64,000 nt of DNA from Theobroma cacao (taxonomy: Eukaryota > Streptophyta > Magnoliopsida > Malvales > Malvaceae): contig NC_030853.1 in assembly GCF_000208745.1 (NCBI RefSeq), positions 2,677,187 through 2,741,186 on the forward strand, read 5' to 3'. Below the pieces are notes generated by a model. It had not been told where the DNA came from, ran no database searches, and saw nothing but the letters and a program-made list of their open reading frames with translations. Below are positions 10,951 through 21,658 of this stretch, in pieces. The number at the start of each line of letters is the position of its first letter. Position 1 is the stretch's first letter. A program made the translations under genes and the position numbers.

Positions 10951-13900
10951 CTATTGCCGAGATATCGGAACTGCCGGCATGGATGATGGCTGGTTATAAA
11001 AACCTTCGGAACCTTGGAAATTCTGGTAAGAATTAGTAGACGACGTGGCAAATGGGGAGATGCCGGTCATTGCAGTCCCAACCACTGAATAACCAGGTAA
11101 GGAAGGCTGCTGTGACTGGGTCACGCCATAGCTATAAGGCGCACCATTTATTGATCCAGCAGTTGGCAGGTACTGGGGCACTGCATATGGTGGCATCGGC
11201 GGCAGCGGTGGCAGTGGTGGAGGGGACGATGATGGAGGAGGTGGCACTTCATTTGGAGTCAACTGCTGGGTGGTGGTCACAACATTGTGCTGATGAGATT
11301 CAGGGCGCGGAAATGGTGAAACTGGTGCTTGTTGGGGATTCTGAGATGGTATGTAAGGCTGGTCATTCTCAAGCTTAGGCCTCTTCTCCGAAGGGTAATC
11401 ACCAGAAGATTCTTTCGTAGGATTGCCAATAACACCTTCAGAAGCAAGGGAAGAGAGGACATAGGAAAGCATCTGGGCTGAGGATGTTGATGCAGTTAGC
11501 TTCGCTGCCACTGCAGCAGCTGCAGATTTCCGAGGATCTTCCTCAATGTGGCCAGAATTATCAGGAAAAGACAGTTGCCGGGAATACATCACAGGAGCTG
11601 ATTGCTCTGTAGCTGCCGGAATAAAACTTTGAGGTGCAATAGATGTTTGAGATTCCTTTGAACTTTCCTCCGCCACCAACTGGGGATTCTCACAACTTAA
11701 TAACTGTCTGCAGATATTACCTGCCTGTTCTGATTGGGACTGTGCAGACTGTAAACATCATGCACATGGTCAGAATTAATGCATGCATGTACATAATTAA
11801 TGCTACACTCAAAGAAAGTTAACATAACACAAAGTCAGAAAACAAAAGATCAAAATATAGGGGTGAAAATACCGTTAACTGTATTTAACCTGAAATATAG
11901 AAGCTTATAGTTCACAATGTCAACAAGTATACTTAAAAAGTCAGGTAAGTATAGTGCCAAACCTGAAGTTGTGTACGAACTTGCTCCAGCTTGAATTCCT
12001 GATAACAAAAGTAAATCAGCTTTATTTTAACACAATCACAAACAATATTTGTAAATGGATTAGTCAAAGTAACCTGCTCCTGAAGGGCCTCTCTCAAATG
12101 TGAGATGAGACTAGCTCTCGATGATGCAGCAGCTGTTAGCTGCTCAATACAGTCTCTCAATACAGCATGCTGACCCTGCACCTCCTCCACAAGTGCAGAT
12201 CCATGGAACTGCCCTGTTCAAAGAAATTCGACATTTGAGAAGTAGTGTCCTAAGATGTGAGCAATGTAAGTCTGCATGGTAACAATTGTGCAGATGAGAA
12301 ATATTTAGTCTCAAGATGTCAACAATGTTGATTGAACAACAATCCTTTTCTTAAAGAAAGAAAAATGTTGCAACAAGGATTGTAACTAGTAGTTGAAGGT
12401 AGTAACTTCTCATGAAGCAACTAAAAGTACAACTCCAATATTATGCTAAGAAGATTACTAATGCAGGTCATACCTGAATTGACATCACTACCAATTTCCT
12501 TATCTACTTTCTCAATACAGCTCATAGCATTCCTGCATTTGCTCAATATAACATCTTCATCCATCTGGCTACCATAAACAACTTGATAGCCTGAAACTAT
12601 TTTGTCCACTGTACTTCCAACAGGCTGCTTCTGCTAGAATAAATATAAAGGAGAAATAACATTAGTCCATGTCACAAATATGCAAATGCCACAAAAAAAC
12701 AGAAAAATGCACTCAGCATGGAATTTATCTTACCAGCTTGAGGCCTAAATGCCTGCCATTTCTACTACTATTATTTTCTGATTGTCTGCCAACAAGCTCT
12801 TCCTTAAGAATTTGTCCCCGAGAACCAAATACTTTTCTCTCCTCCCATATACTGATCTGCATTTCAAACAGTAAAAAGAAATGAGATATGTCATGCCAAC
12901 TAGAAAATGCCCATTTGAAACAGAATAGCAGTAAAAAATTAAAGCAAACATATTTATGGAAAGAAAATTTTACAAAAACCAAGAGAATAACATAACAACC
13001 AATATAGCAATAAAGTGAAGATAAAACACCAAGCATTGTCCAATGACTCTGCCATAGACAGAATTTCGATTGTCACAAGTTGGACACCAAAAAAATGCCA
13101 AGCCAGTGATCTAGACTTTAGGAAAATAGATACACTAAAACAACAGTTCAACAAATGGACCTTGACAATTTAACTACAACCATTTTAAAAAAAGAGTGCA
13201 AGTACTTTAAACCCATCCGAACCAAATGAAAAGTAATACAGGTGATGTTTAAAATTTAGCCAATCTCTAGTTATAGACAAAATTACCAGAATAACATGCA
13301 CAAGACAAGTAAGGAGCTACATGATATAAAATTGGCAACAGAAGTATAATATCACCATGTCATCACCATCAACTTAGCATCATCAAATTAAACCTAACAG
13401 CTACCACTCAGGTCTTCCATTTGACAAGAAAGTTAAGCAACCTTTTTTTTTTTTTGCCACAGAAAGTTAAGTACTCTGTTTCTGTCACTTTAGGTAACTG
13501 TTCATTCAAATATACAACATTGCAAACCCCTTAGTATTCCCAAAATAACAGACATTGAAGGGGGCCATGAGACACATTCAACCTTTCACAGAGATTCCAA
13601 TCGAAAGAATTAGCAACAAGACCTGTAGGAAAGTTTAGAGGACTATACCAGACGAAATGCAGCATTCCTTCCAAACTCATCCCCATTTTCAATCACATCG
13701 CGAAGAGCATCAGGCAGAACCTTCCAAAATTCACCAACAAATTCTGAACCCTTACGCCTGCTATTCTGCAAAATGTCATTGGCTAGATACAGAAAGGCCA
13801 ATCTCTGCTCACGTGGGGAGCAATGAAATTGTCTGTCCCAAGTTTCAACAACTTGTTTTGCCTTATTCATATGGAAAATACACCAATGTGATAAAGCTTA

Positions 13901-14336
13901 TCAAGTTAAGGATTGCAATTTGAAAAGTGAAAAAACAAAGATAAGAGGTGTTAATTGCAAGTCTTAATGAAGCAGGCAGACACACACTCATGCAAAAAAT
14001 AACCTTCAAAAGTTAATTTTAAACAACAATGAAGAAATTTTCTGTAACTTACGTAGCAACTAGATAGCAATATCAAACTGACAAAAGCTGATAAATAATA
14101 AATTACGTTTGAGAAGTACTAAAATAAGCACATGCTAAATTATTATGCATGACACCATGAGAAAAGCCCTGACCCAACAATGAAAGAGAAACCAGCCAAA
14201 AAAAGGAACTGTCATAAATAGGCAAAGCACATCATTTGCAATTAATTTTCGAAAGGATACTCTCTATGCTCGCTTGTGAGTTATTGAGCTTGGCTAGCTT
14301 CTCGACCAAAATTTGTGGGTTGAATGAGCTGCCCAT
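10951..14336 (-). CDS. CID (CTD-interacting domain) protein, RPRD/Rtt103-like, ENTH/VHS superfamily
   Basis: Proteins of this family bind the phosphorylated C-terminal domain of RNA polymerase II and act in transcription and 3'-end processing in the nucleus. Seven coding exons join in frame: 14336-14261, 13896-13649, 12856-12734, 12630-12474, 12213-12074, 11998-11963 and 11748-10951. All have GT-AG borders and give 525 residues. The start MGSSFNPQILVEKL is the family start. The CID covers about residues 1-130 (SHWCIFHMNKAKQ, ANDILQNSRRKGSEFVGEFW, SIWEERKVFGSRGQ). A helical coiled-coil segment follows to about 270, as in RPRD1. The C-terminus is rich in Pro, Ser and Gln, including runs of PPPPSSSPPPLPPLPP type. 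The exon 4 acceptor is an adjacent CAGAAG choice that could add one Gln. An acceptor just before the ATG (about 14347) indicates a 5' UTR intron. Confidence 0.92.
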
Positions 14337-15500
14337 AGTTGCTACTGAAAACTAAGCAACTAATGATAAACAAGGCAGACCTTCAAAATTCAACCTTCAA
14401 ATAAGGCGCTGTAAGATAAAGAGCAACAATTATTTGCATTTAGCACAACTATATTAAACTGCAAGTTCCATATCATCAACATTTTAAAGGAAGACATTCA
14501 CCGAAAGTATCCTCCTATAAAAATGCAGTAATCTTAGACAGTGTTCCACAACTAAACAGGTCCTGATTCCTGAAATTATTCAAAATTTCCTCCCTTTTCC
14601 CCCACTTTCATAGGAAATTATTCAGTTTTATCTTTTTACACTTAAATAATACACTATTCTTATTTCTCCAGCTTTTATCAGATGGCACCCAACAAGTCAG
14701 GTAATATTATGGAATAATGATACTTAACAAAAAGAAAAGAAAAGAACAATTCCCCATCACTGCAATTGACTGCAATCAAAAAAAAAGAAAACCCATCTTT
14801 CTAGAAGCCAAATAACCCCCTTTAAAGTATAAAGAAAAATTTGCATGCGAGTCCCCTATAACTCCCTGCGCTACAAAATAAACTACAAATTTAATTTAGC
14901 ATTTAATTGTATTTAATTAAAGCTCTTGGAAAAATAATGCAAACAAACTTAAAAGCACGAATTCATTATCAAAGAGTTAAAAAATAATTAACAAGCGTTA
15001 ACTAGGAGGGTAAAACCTCGTGGCGCCAGCATAAAAATTTCAAAAAAAAAAAAGATAAACCCTAAAGAACCAGCGAATGGAGGAGAAGAAAAGGAGAGAG
15101 AACCTGTAAAAGACGAATGCCAGTGACGCAGGCGAGAATCAACGGCGGGTGAGCACAACAAGTTGGTCGATTGCCGTCGTCATGGAGAGAGGAATTAGGG
15201 GAACCAGAAAAAATATCAGTTTCTGCTTTGATGATTAGGGTTTTGTTGTGAAAATACGGTTCTTTGTTTTGTTGCAGAGAGTTGGTGAGGTTAACTGTAC
15301 GAATTGGAGGTTCGGTCGAACTGGACGCGTGAGAAAACTGCACAAAGTCTTCTCTGCTTGGAGGAGATGAGCAATGGGAGAGAGTGCAGCGAAGTGCAGT
15401 TCCTTTTTTTGGGCTTTTGATGGGCGCTTGGATTTTGGTACGGTGTTTAAGGTGTTGGATTTTTTGGAATTACTCCTATATTTTGACATTTCTTTTTATT
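14337..15500 (-). promoter_or_regulatory. 5' UTR intron and promoter region of the CID gene
   Basis: Read on the minus strand, a splice acceptor TTTTCAG lies eight bases before the ATG. The non-coding first exon therefore sits upstream, probably within about 15060-15430, where GC content rises and pyrimidine-rich leader-like sequence occurs. The exact donor and start site could not be fixed. Confidence 0.4.
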
Positions 15501-15515
15501 TTTAAATTATTAAGA

Positions 15516-16197
15516 TCAAATTATGTAACTAGTCTCTATACTTCAATAAAGTGATAGATTTAATTTTTATAAAATAATTTATGAAAATTAAGTTTATGTA
15601 CCTTTCAAAATGAAAAATGCATTCAATATGTTAAAAAAAAATTTATTATCTATACTAATATGATGTTTTATTGTATTAACCTAACATTTTTTACTAATAT
15701 GACATTTAATATGATGACATGATAATAATAATAATATGATACTTTACAAATAATATAATAGTAGTGTTGATATGATGTGATTAAGTATGGGTATAAATTT
15801 TATAAGTGCAAACATGAAATTATCCAATGTGAATTAATATTTTAAAACAAAATTAGAAAAGAAATAGAAAAAAATACGAATAAGTTTCTAAGATTTAAAA
15901 AAGAATATTGTGAAATAGAGAAAAATTAAATTTTTGTGATCAATAATTTACAAATAATAAAAAATATTATGAAATAGATCAACAATACCACGTCAACATT
16001 AATAAGTCATCATATTCAATGACATATTAGATAAAAAACACTATATTAGCTTAGATAACAAAAAAATTTTAACATATTAGAATGACATTGTCAATTTTGA
16101 AAAATACAAAAATTCAATTTTCTACAAATTATTGTATAGATACTAAATTCACCAATTTACTAAAATACATAGATTAATAGTATAATTTAACCAATTA
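15516..16197. mobile_element. MITE-like element with ~95 bp terminal inverted repeats
   Basis: The left arm (15516-15612) and the right arm, read on the minus strand (16197-16100), match over about 95 positions with gaps. Shared blocks include AATAATTT, GAAAATT and TTTCAAAAT. The interior is non-coding and AT-rich. Its length of about 680 bp, inverted ends and lack of any ORF fit a miniature inverted-repeat transposon. Confidence 0.65.
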
Positions 16198-17714
16198 TTA
16201 TTTATTTATAATGACATTCTCTTATTCAAATAATTATTGTTAATTTAGTACTTTTCCTCTCTTCTCTATTTTTTATACTAAAAACATTGAATATTTGTAT
16301 TATAAAAATGTTTCAAATTTCAATATAAAATATATCAAAATCAACATTTTTATCTAAATTTTTGTTAAAGTTAAAAATGAACAAATATTTAAAGACAAAA
16401 AAATACTAATTTTTTTATTAATCTTCGATAATTACATAATATCATTATTTAAATATAAATATATACATATATATATATATATATATAATTTTCCTAATAC
16501 TATTATTTTTTTACCTTGTTTGATGGGATTTTTCTTTAATCTAATTTATTAAAAATAACAAAGAGAATTATAGAAGAGTAACATTACATGGAAAAACACT
16601 ATAAATTTATCAATTTATATTACACTTCTTAGCTAGAATGTGATTTGGAAACTCTAAATTTTTGCCTACTTCCACAAACCCACAGCTCAAATTTTCGATC
16701 TCAATGTTTTTCTTTAACAAATTTTATTTTTACACCTTTTCAATAAAAATATATTATAATAAATAGATTGTTCGATCTCACCATTAAGATATGATGTGTC
16801 ACACAATAATTCAAAATTTCTTATTTTCGATCTACTAACCCAGAAATTTTAAGTTGAGCTTAAATGAAAGGAAAGAACGGTTTAGTTCCATTTGGTCACT
16901 TTGTCTTCATCAGCCCATTTTGTAATTTCTATGGAAATAAGCTCATAAAAGAGTAAATGATAAAACGGAATGCATGTTTTCTTCATACGTAATGATAATA
17001 GACTTATCATACAAGCATGAATCACCAATAAATAAAACTAGCATTTGATTCGATATTATATTAAATTTTTAGAACGGATATTCAATTTAAAATCAATTGA
17101 TAATGGGAGATTTGTAATAGTCAAGCTTCCTTCCATGTCTCTATATGCAATCATGGACATGTACATTAAATATTATTATAACGATGATGATCTTATGTAG
17201 GGATCAGATGATCAAAGATTTTATATGTTTTTTTCAGCTGTTAGTGCGAATTGCGAAACTTCCAATCCAGGGGCAATATTCCTTTCTTTCAATTAGCAAT
17301 GGAAAATAGCTACAAATGGAGGCAAAGTAGAAATTTGAAGCTAAGCAAATGGTATTTTTCTGTGTTAGCCAAATCACTGACCAAAATCACGAAGGTTACA
17401 ATTGGAATCATGTTGTTCGTACGATACTTATGAGGAAAAGAAAAATGCAAGAACAAACCAAAAATAAATTACATGAATTAAATTCAAAAGGTCCATGCCT
17501 TGGAATTGAATACAGCAGCTTCACAGCTTTGGAAAGAACAGAGCAATGCGTTTCTGTACCTGCTAAGTGCATGTTTTCTTTACTGTAATGGCACATCTAA
17601 TTTGAAACGATCAAAGCAGCTTTGCCCTCTAAAAGAGAAAACTACCCAAAATCTCCACCACTATTTTCTGCATACAGAAAGGGTTGAATTTTTCTTTCTT
17701 TTTGCCATCCCTGC
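16198..17714. other. AT-rich intergenic DNA, 3' flank of EXO70
   Basis: It contains a TA microsatellite near 16468-16489. The final few hundred bases should be the 3' UTR of the minus-strand EXO70 gene. Nothing else is recognised. Confidence 0.5.
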
Positions 17715-19814
17715 TTATGTTTTCCTCTTTGCCATGGAAACAGGGTTTCCATCAAACAGTTCATCAATGTAAGTCTCTATATCTTCAGGCTGGAACTTTA
17801 TGTACTTCTCTGTTTGTCTTCCAGGATCCAATACTCCAGCGAACCTTCCCAAGAATGATCTGTATGCTGGTATGACCACTGCTGATATGGAAACCCTCAG
17901 CTCGGATTGTAGCTGCTCATCGCTCACCACCCACGAGCTTTGAGTCTTGTGAATTTCGTCGAACATGGCGTTGAAGCTCTTGAACCTCTCTTTCAGCACC
18001 GGTTTCACCACCTTCCCGTTCACATTCAATCCCTCAAGGCTTAAACAACCCAAAAGCTTCATCCAAGTCTCTCTCTGATAACTCTTATGGTAGTTCCTCA
18101 GATCAGATGATCTCTTGCGGCACCACGTATCCCCCATCACCTCATGGATCTCCGCTGATCCTTTGATCTTCTGCAGCATGTAACGTCCGTTATTCATCAT
18201 GAAAATGCTGCCCAAGGAAACGTCCTTGTAAAGCTTGGACTTTGCCTCCAGATTCGCATCCAGCAAATCCATGATTCTCATCAACTGCCCAGCAAATGGG
18301 GAGTGATTTTTTTCATCATTCTTGTAATTTTGTGAGTCGCCTTCATAATCCCGGGGCCTGCTTGTTGAATCAGCTCTTTCGATCTTGGAATGCTCCTTGA
18401 AAACTTGCTCTAACGTAGCCTTATACTCACATGCATATTTGAGATAATTCATTGTGTAGCGAGTCAAAGGATGAACGGCCCCACCAGGAACTGGGGTTTT
18501 CCCTGTATCAGACTTGATTGAATTCTCAAGATCACAAAATATGCAAATCGCAATCTCGCCAATCCTACAACGAGCAGTGGTTGTTTCTGCCCTGAGCTCT
18601 TTGGCGCATTCTTCAGGATATAAACTATCAATAGCGGGAAGATTATCACGCAAAGTCTCGTACATGTCAAGAAACTTGAACAGTTTCTCCGTGGAACGCT
18701 TGCTAATGGCAACAGCTTCAGCGAAATTGAGAAGTTGAATGACCACTCCGCGTGTAAGGTTGCTGAAGAGGCTGTCCGACAATGAAGGATGATTGGAGAA
18801 GATCGTTTCGGCGAGCTTGCGTTCGCCAGAAAAGTAAACATTGGCGCATTGTTTGAAGGCCTTGATCCATGTAGGGATCTCCCTTTCCAATGCTTCCCAT
18901 TGCATCTTTTGAACCTCATCAATACTAAGCTTCTCGAATCCTAGCTTGTTCAAGGTCTCCTCAATTATATTCCTCCTAGTCATCAGGAAAACCTCACAGC
19001 ATTCGGATTCATATCCTCCTGAGATCATCTCCTTGGCGATTTTAGTCAAGTAGGCCAAAACTTCCTGAGAATACCCTGGAAAGTTGGATTCCTCATTTGA
19101 TTCGGCAGATTGATCGTTACCAGGTAAAGGGCAATGATCTGCACCCGCCTGTTTCCCGTCAGGTTCCCCGAGTTTTGGATCTTCCAGGAGAGACCTGAAC
19201 TCATCCTCCAAATGAGACATAGCTCGTTGCTGAATCTTACCAATTCGATTGATCAAAGGACCCTTGTTAGAATCCAATTTGAAGCCTGCAGATAGATTTT
19301 TATACAGCTTTGATATCTGGTTCACAGCTTTAAGAAACGACGCATCATCCTCGGGAAGCAGACACCCTTTCACTTTTGTTTCAACCGGCTCATGCTTGGA
19401 TATTTTCTCTTCAACAAGATCCAAATACTTTTCAAGAAACTCTGGAATCTCTAAACCCACCTCGCCCTCCTCTTTAGGGGTGGAGAGACTTGACAAGAAA
19501 CGTTCAACATCTTCCGAAGCTGTCTCCAGGTTATAATCAATTTCAGGTGGAAGAGTAGCTTCTCCTTCTTCCCCTCCTCCTTCGTTTTCTTTCTCTTCAG
19601 GCTTTTCGATCAATTCAATTTCAGTTTCCCCGGTCTTCATTTCCTCTGGTTTCTCTATCTCTACCTCGGTTACCTCAGCTGCAACTGGCTTTTCCTCGTT
19701 AGAACACTCAGGTGACTCCGTCGCCGGCAAAACAATGTCGGCGCCGGAGCTCTTTTCTTCCTCGTCTCTTTTCTTAAAACTTGAAGAAACTTCAGGTTGA
19801 TGATTCTTTTCCAT
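17715..19814 (-). CDS. EXO70: Exocyst subunit EXO70 family protein, single exon
   Basis: EXO70 is the exocyst subunit that binds phosphoinositides and tethers secretory vesicles to the plasma membrane. The uninterrupted 699-codon frame starts MEKNHQPEV. Residues 1-85 are an acidic Lys/Glu/Pro-rich extension with repeated EKPEE words. The helical EXO70 region then follows, with typical stretches AVHPLTRYTMNYLKYA (about residue 460), SIFMMNNGRYMLQKIK (about 555), ETWMKLLGCL and the basic PAYRSFLGRFAG (about 655) near the C-terminus. Plants have many EXO70 paralogues, several of them intronless. The length and acidic N-terminus make me favour the EXO70C group over B, but this is a judgement from memory. 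No frameshift or missing segment is seen. Upstream (19815-20110) is the likely leader and promoter. Confidence 0.95.
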   Translation of the reverse strand: MEKNHQPEVSSSFKKRDEEEKSSGADIVLPATESPECSNEEKPVAAEVTEVEIEKPEEMKTGETEIELIEKPEEKENEGGGEEGEATLPPEIDYNLETASEDVERFLSSLSTPKEEGEVGLEIPEFLEKYLDLVEEKISKHEPVETKVKGCLLPEDDASFLKAVNQISKLYKNLSAGFKLDSNKGPLINRIGKIQQRAMSHLEDEFRSLLEDPKLGEPDGKQAGADHCPLPGNDQSAESNEESNFPGYSQEVLAYLTKIAKEMISGGYESECCEVFLMTRRNIIEETLNKLGFEKLSIDEVQKMQWEALEREIPTWIKAFKQCANVYFSGERKLAETIFSNHPSLSDSLFSNLTRGVVIQLLNFAEAVAISKRSTEKLFKFLDMYETLRDNLPAIDSLYPEECAKELRAETTTARCRIGEIAICIFCDLENSIKSDTGKTPVPGGAVHPLTRYTMNYLKYACEYKATLEQVFKEHSKIERADSTSRPRDYEGDSQNYKNDEKNHSPFAGQLMRIMDLLDANLEAKSKLYKDVSLGSIFMMNNGRYMLQKIKGSAEIHEVMGDTWCRKRSSDLRNYHKSYQRETWMKLLGCLSLEGLNVNGKVVKPVLKERFKSFNAMFDEIHKTQSSWVVSDEQLQSELRVSISAVVIPAYRSFLGRFAGVLDPGRQTEKYIKFQPEDIETYIDELFDGNPVSMAKRKT

Positions 19815-21658
19815 GGCTAAAGCTTCTAAAAGAAAAAAAAATTGTTTTAAGAAAAGGAAACAAAGATGAAAGGTTTGAAGAAAAGATGGAGAAAGATGCG
19901 AAGATGGAGGAGAGTTATTCGTGTTCTTCGTTTTTTTTTTTTTTTTTGCAAATTTCTTTTTTCTTGTGCGAGTTCTTCCTTGAATCGAAATTGAAATGGT
20001 CGTGGTGGAGGAGTGGAGGGAATGTACGGACAGGAAATTCTTATGGAATTCGATTGGGAGGGAGTTGTTTTGGTGTGCTTCTGTCCATTTTTAGGAGCGC
20101 TGACCGTTGACCGTTTTTATGCTTCCCACGTTCACGTTTTGGGTGTTTAAACCCCAGAAGACTAAATTTTCGATTCTTTTATCTTGGACTTAGATACTTG
20201 CCAAAAATGTTTTCAAATATTTGAAATATTTAAGTGATAAAGGAAAATACTGAATTAAAAATAATATTAATCAAAGTATTTATCGAGTTTGTATATCTTA
20301 ATAAATAATAAGATTTGAATATAAATATTTAAAAAAAAAACAACAACAACTTACCTACTACCATTCTTACTTCTTTCTCACCCTAATAATAACATAGATG
20401 AGTTTGCCATAAGCTAGCATAATGCACAAGATGGGAGTTGGATTGGTAATTTAAATCGAAGATAATGATTTTTTTAAAAGAAATTGAAAAAAAAATTCGA
20501 AGATTTAAAAGAAAATACATACACCAAACGTTGAAGATAACATTAAAAATTGAAACAAAGATCTTTTGTGGTGGATAAAGAGTTCCGATAGGTCTCAGTA
20601 AGCCCTATCTACAATTTGATGAGATTAAGCTTTAGTTTCCTTGCTTTGCAGCCCTTAATTTCTGTCTTATACATTCGTAAATCAAGCTTAGTTAGGGTAG
20701 AGAGATTCCATCACGTTTAGGTTTAGCCCACATGTTGGCCACATTTGCTCTCCAATACTTGGAAAGAAATGGGATTATAGAAGATTATCCATCAACAATA
20801 TTCTCTCCAAAATAATAATAATAAATAAAAAGAAAGAAAATAAATAATGCACATAAGGTTTTTTTATTAATTCAATGAACAAATATGTAGAAATTTCTAT
20901 AAGATAATTATCCTTTTTATCTTGTAAATATCTCTATATCTCTCTACATTTATTTATAAAAATAATGTCAAAATAACAGATAATTATTCTTTTATCTCTT
21001 CATCATGTCTCTAGATTTAATTATAAGGATGAATGCCAAAAAAATTCAAAGTATCAAATTTTAATCCCTGGTAACCAATGAGTATATCATAAAGAATTTT
21101 GGGTAAATTCTATCTCTACTCGTATAATTTTAATTTTTTTATATAATATTTTGTTTTTTTATAATTATTTTCATGTAAACAAGTTCTGCCTCTAGTACAT
21201 ATTATACAGTTAATTTCACCGAATAAAATTATTAAATTATTCTTAATTCAAAAATTAAATTATTTATTCACATTTAAGTATATTTTGATGATTTTATTAA
21301 AAAAATTAACATCTAACATTTTTATGAGAATATAATTTAAATTTATAGAAGATTAATTAAAAAAAGATAAAGAATGTTATATCAAAAGTTACTCAAAATT
21401 TTTTATTTTCAGGTAATTTAATAGTTAAATGCTTATTTTCCATATATAGCCAATATTTAATTAAAATGACAAATAATGCTTACGTGGCAACGCCAAATAT
21501 ATAATTTTTTTCTTTTTAGTTTAGAAATAAATTGGGTGGTGGCCACCGACGCAATCTCGTTATCAGACTGAAAGGCAGGAAGAAATCCAATGAAAGCTTC
21601 ACTCCAGACTTGACACTCGAAAAACAAATCAAAATTCCCAAAAAAAATCAAAAAAAAA
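19815..21658. other. Divergent intergenic region between EXO70 and the membrane-protein gene
   Basis: The region next to 19815 is the leader and promoter of EXO70 and includes a long T run at 19929-19948. The rest is AT-rich with simple A and AAC runs near 20330-20350. Both flanking genes point outwards from here, so both promoters should lie in it. No TATA box could be chosen with confidence. Confidence 0.5.

Noticed and set aside
11052..11378. Plus-strand frame across the last CID exon
   Set aside because: It is antisense to a confident coding exon and its Pro-rich coding causes the open frame.
18464..19536. Several frames overlapping EXO70
   Set aside because: All are shadows in other frames of the intact EXO70 gene.
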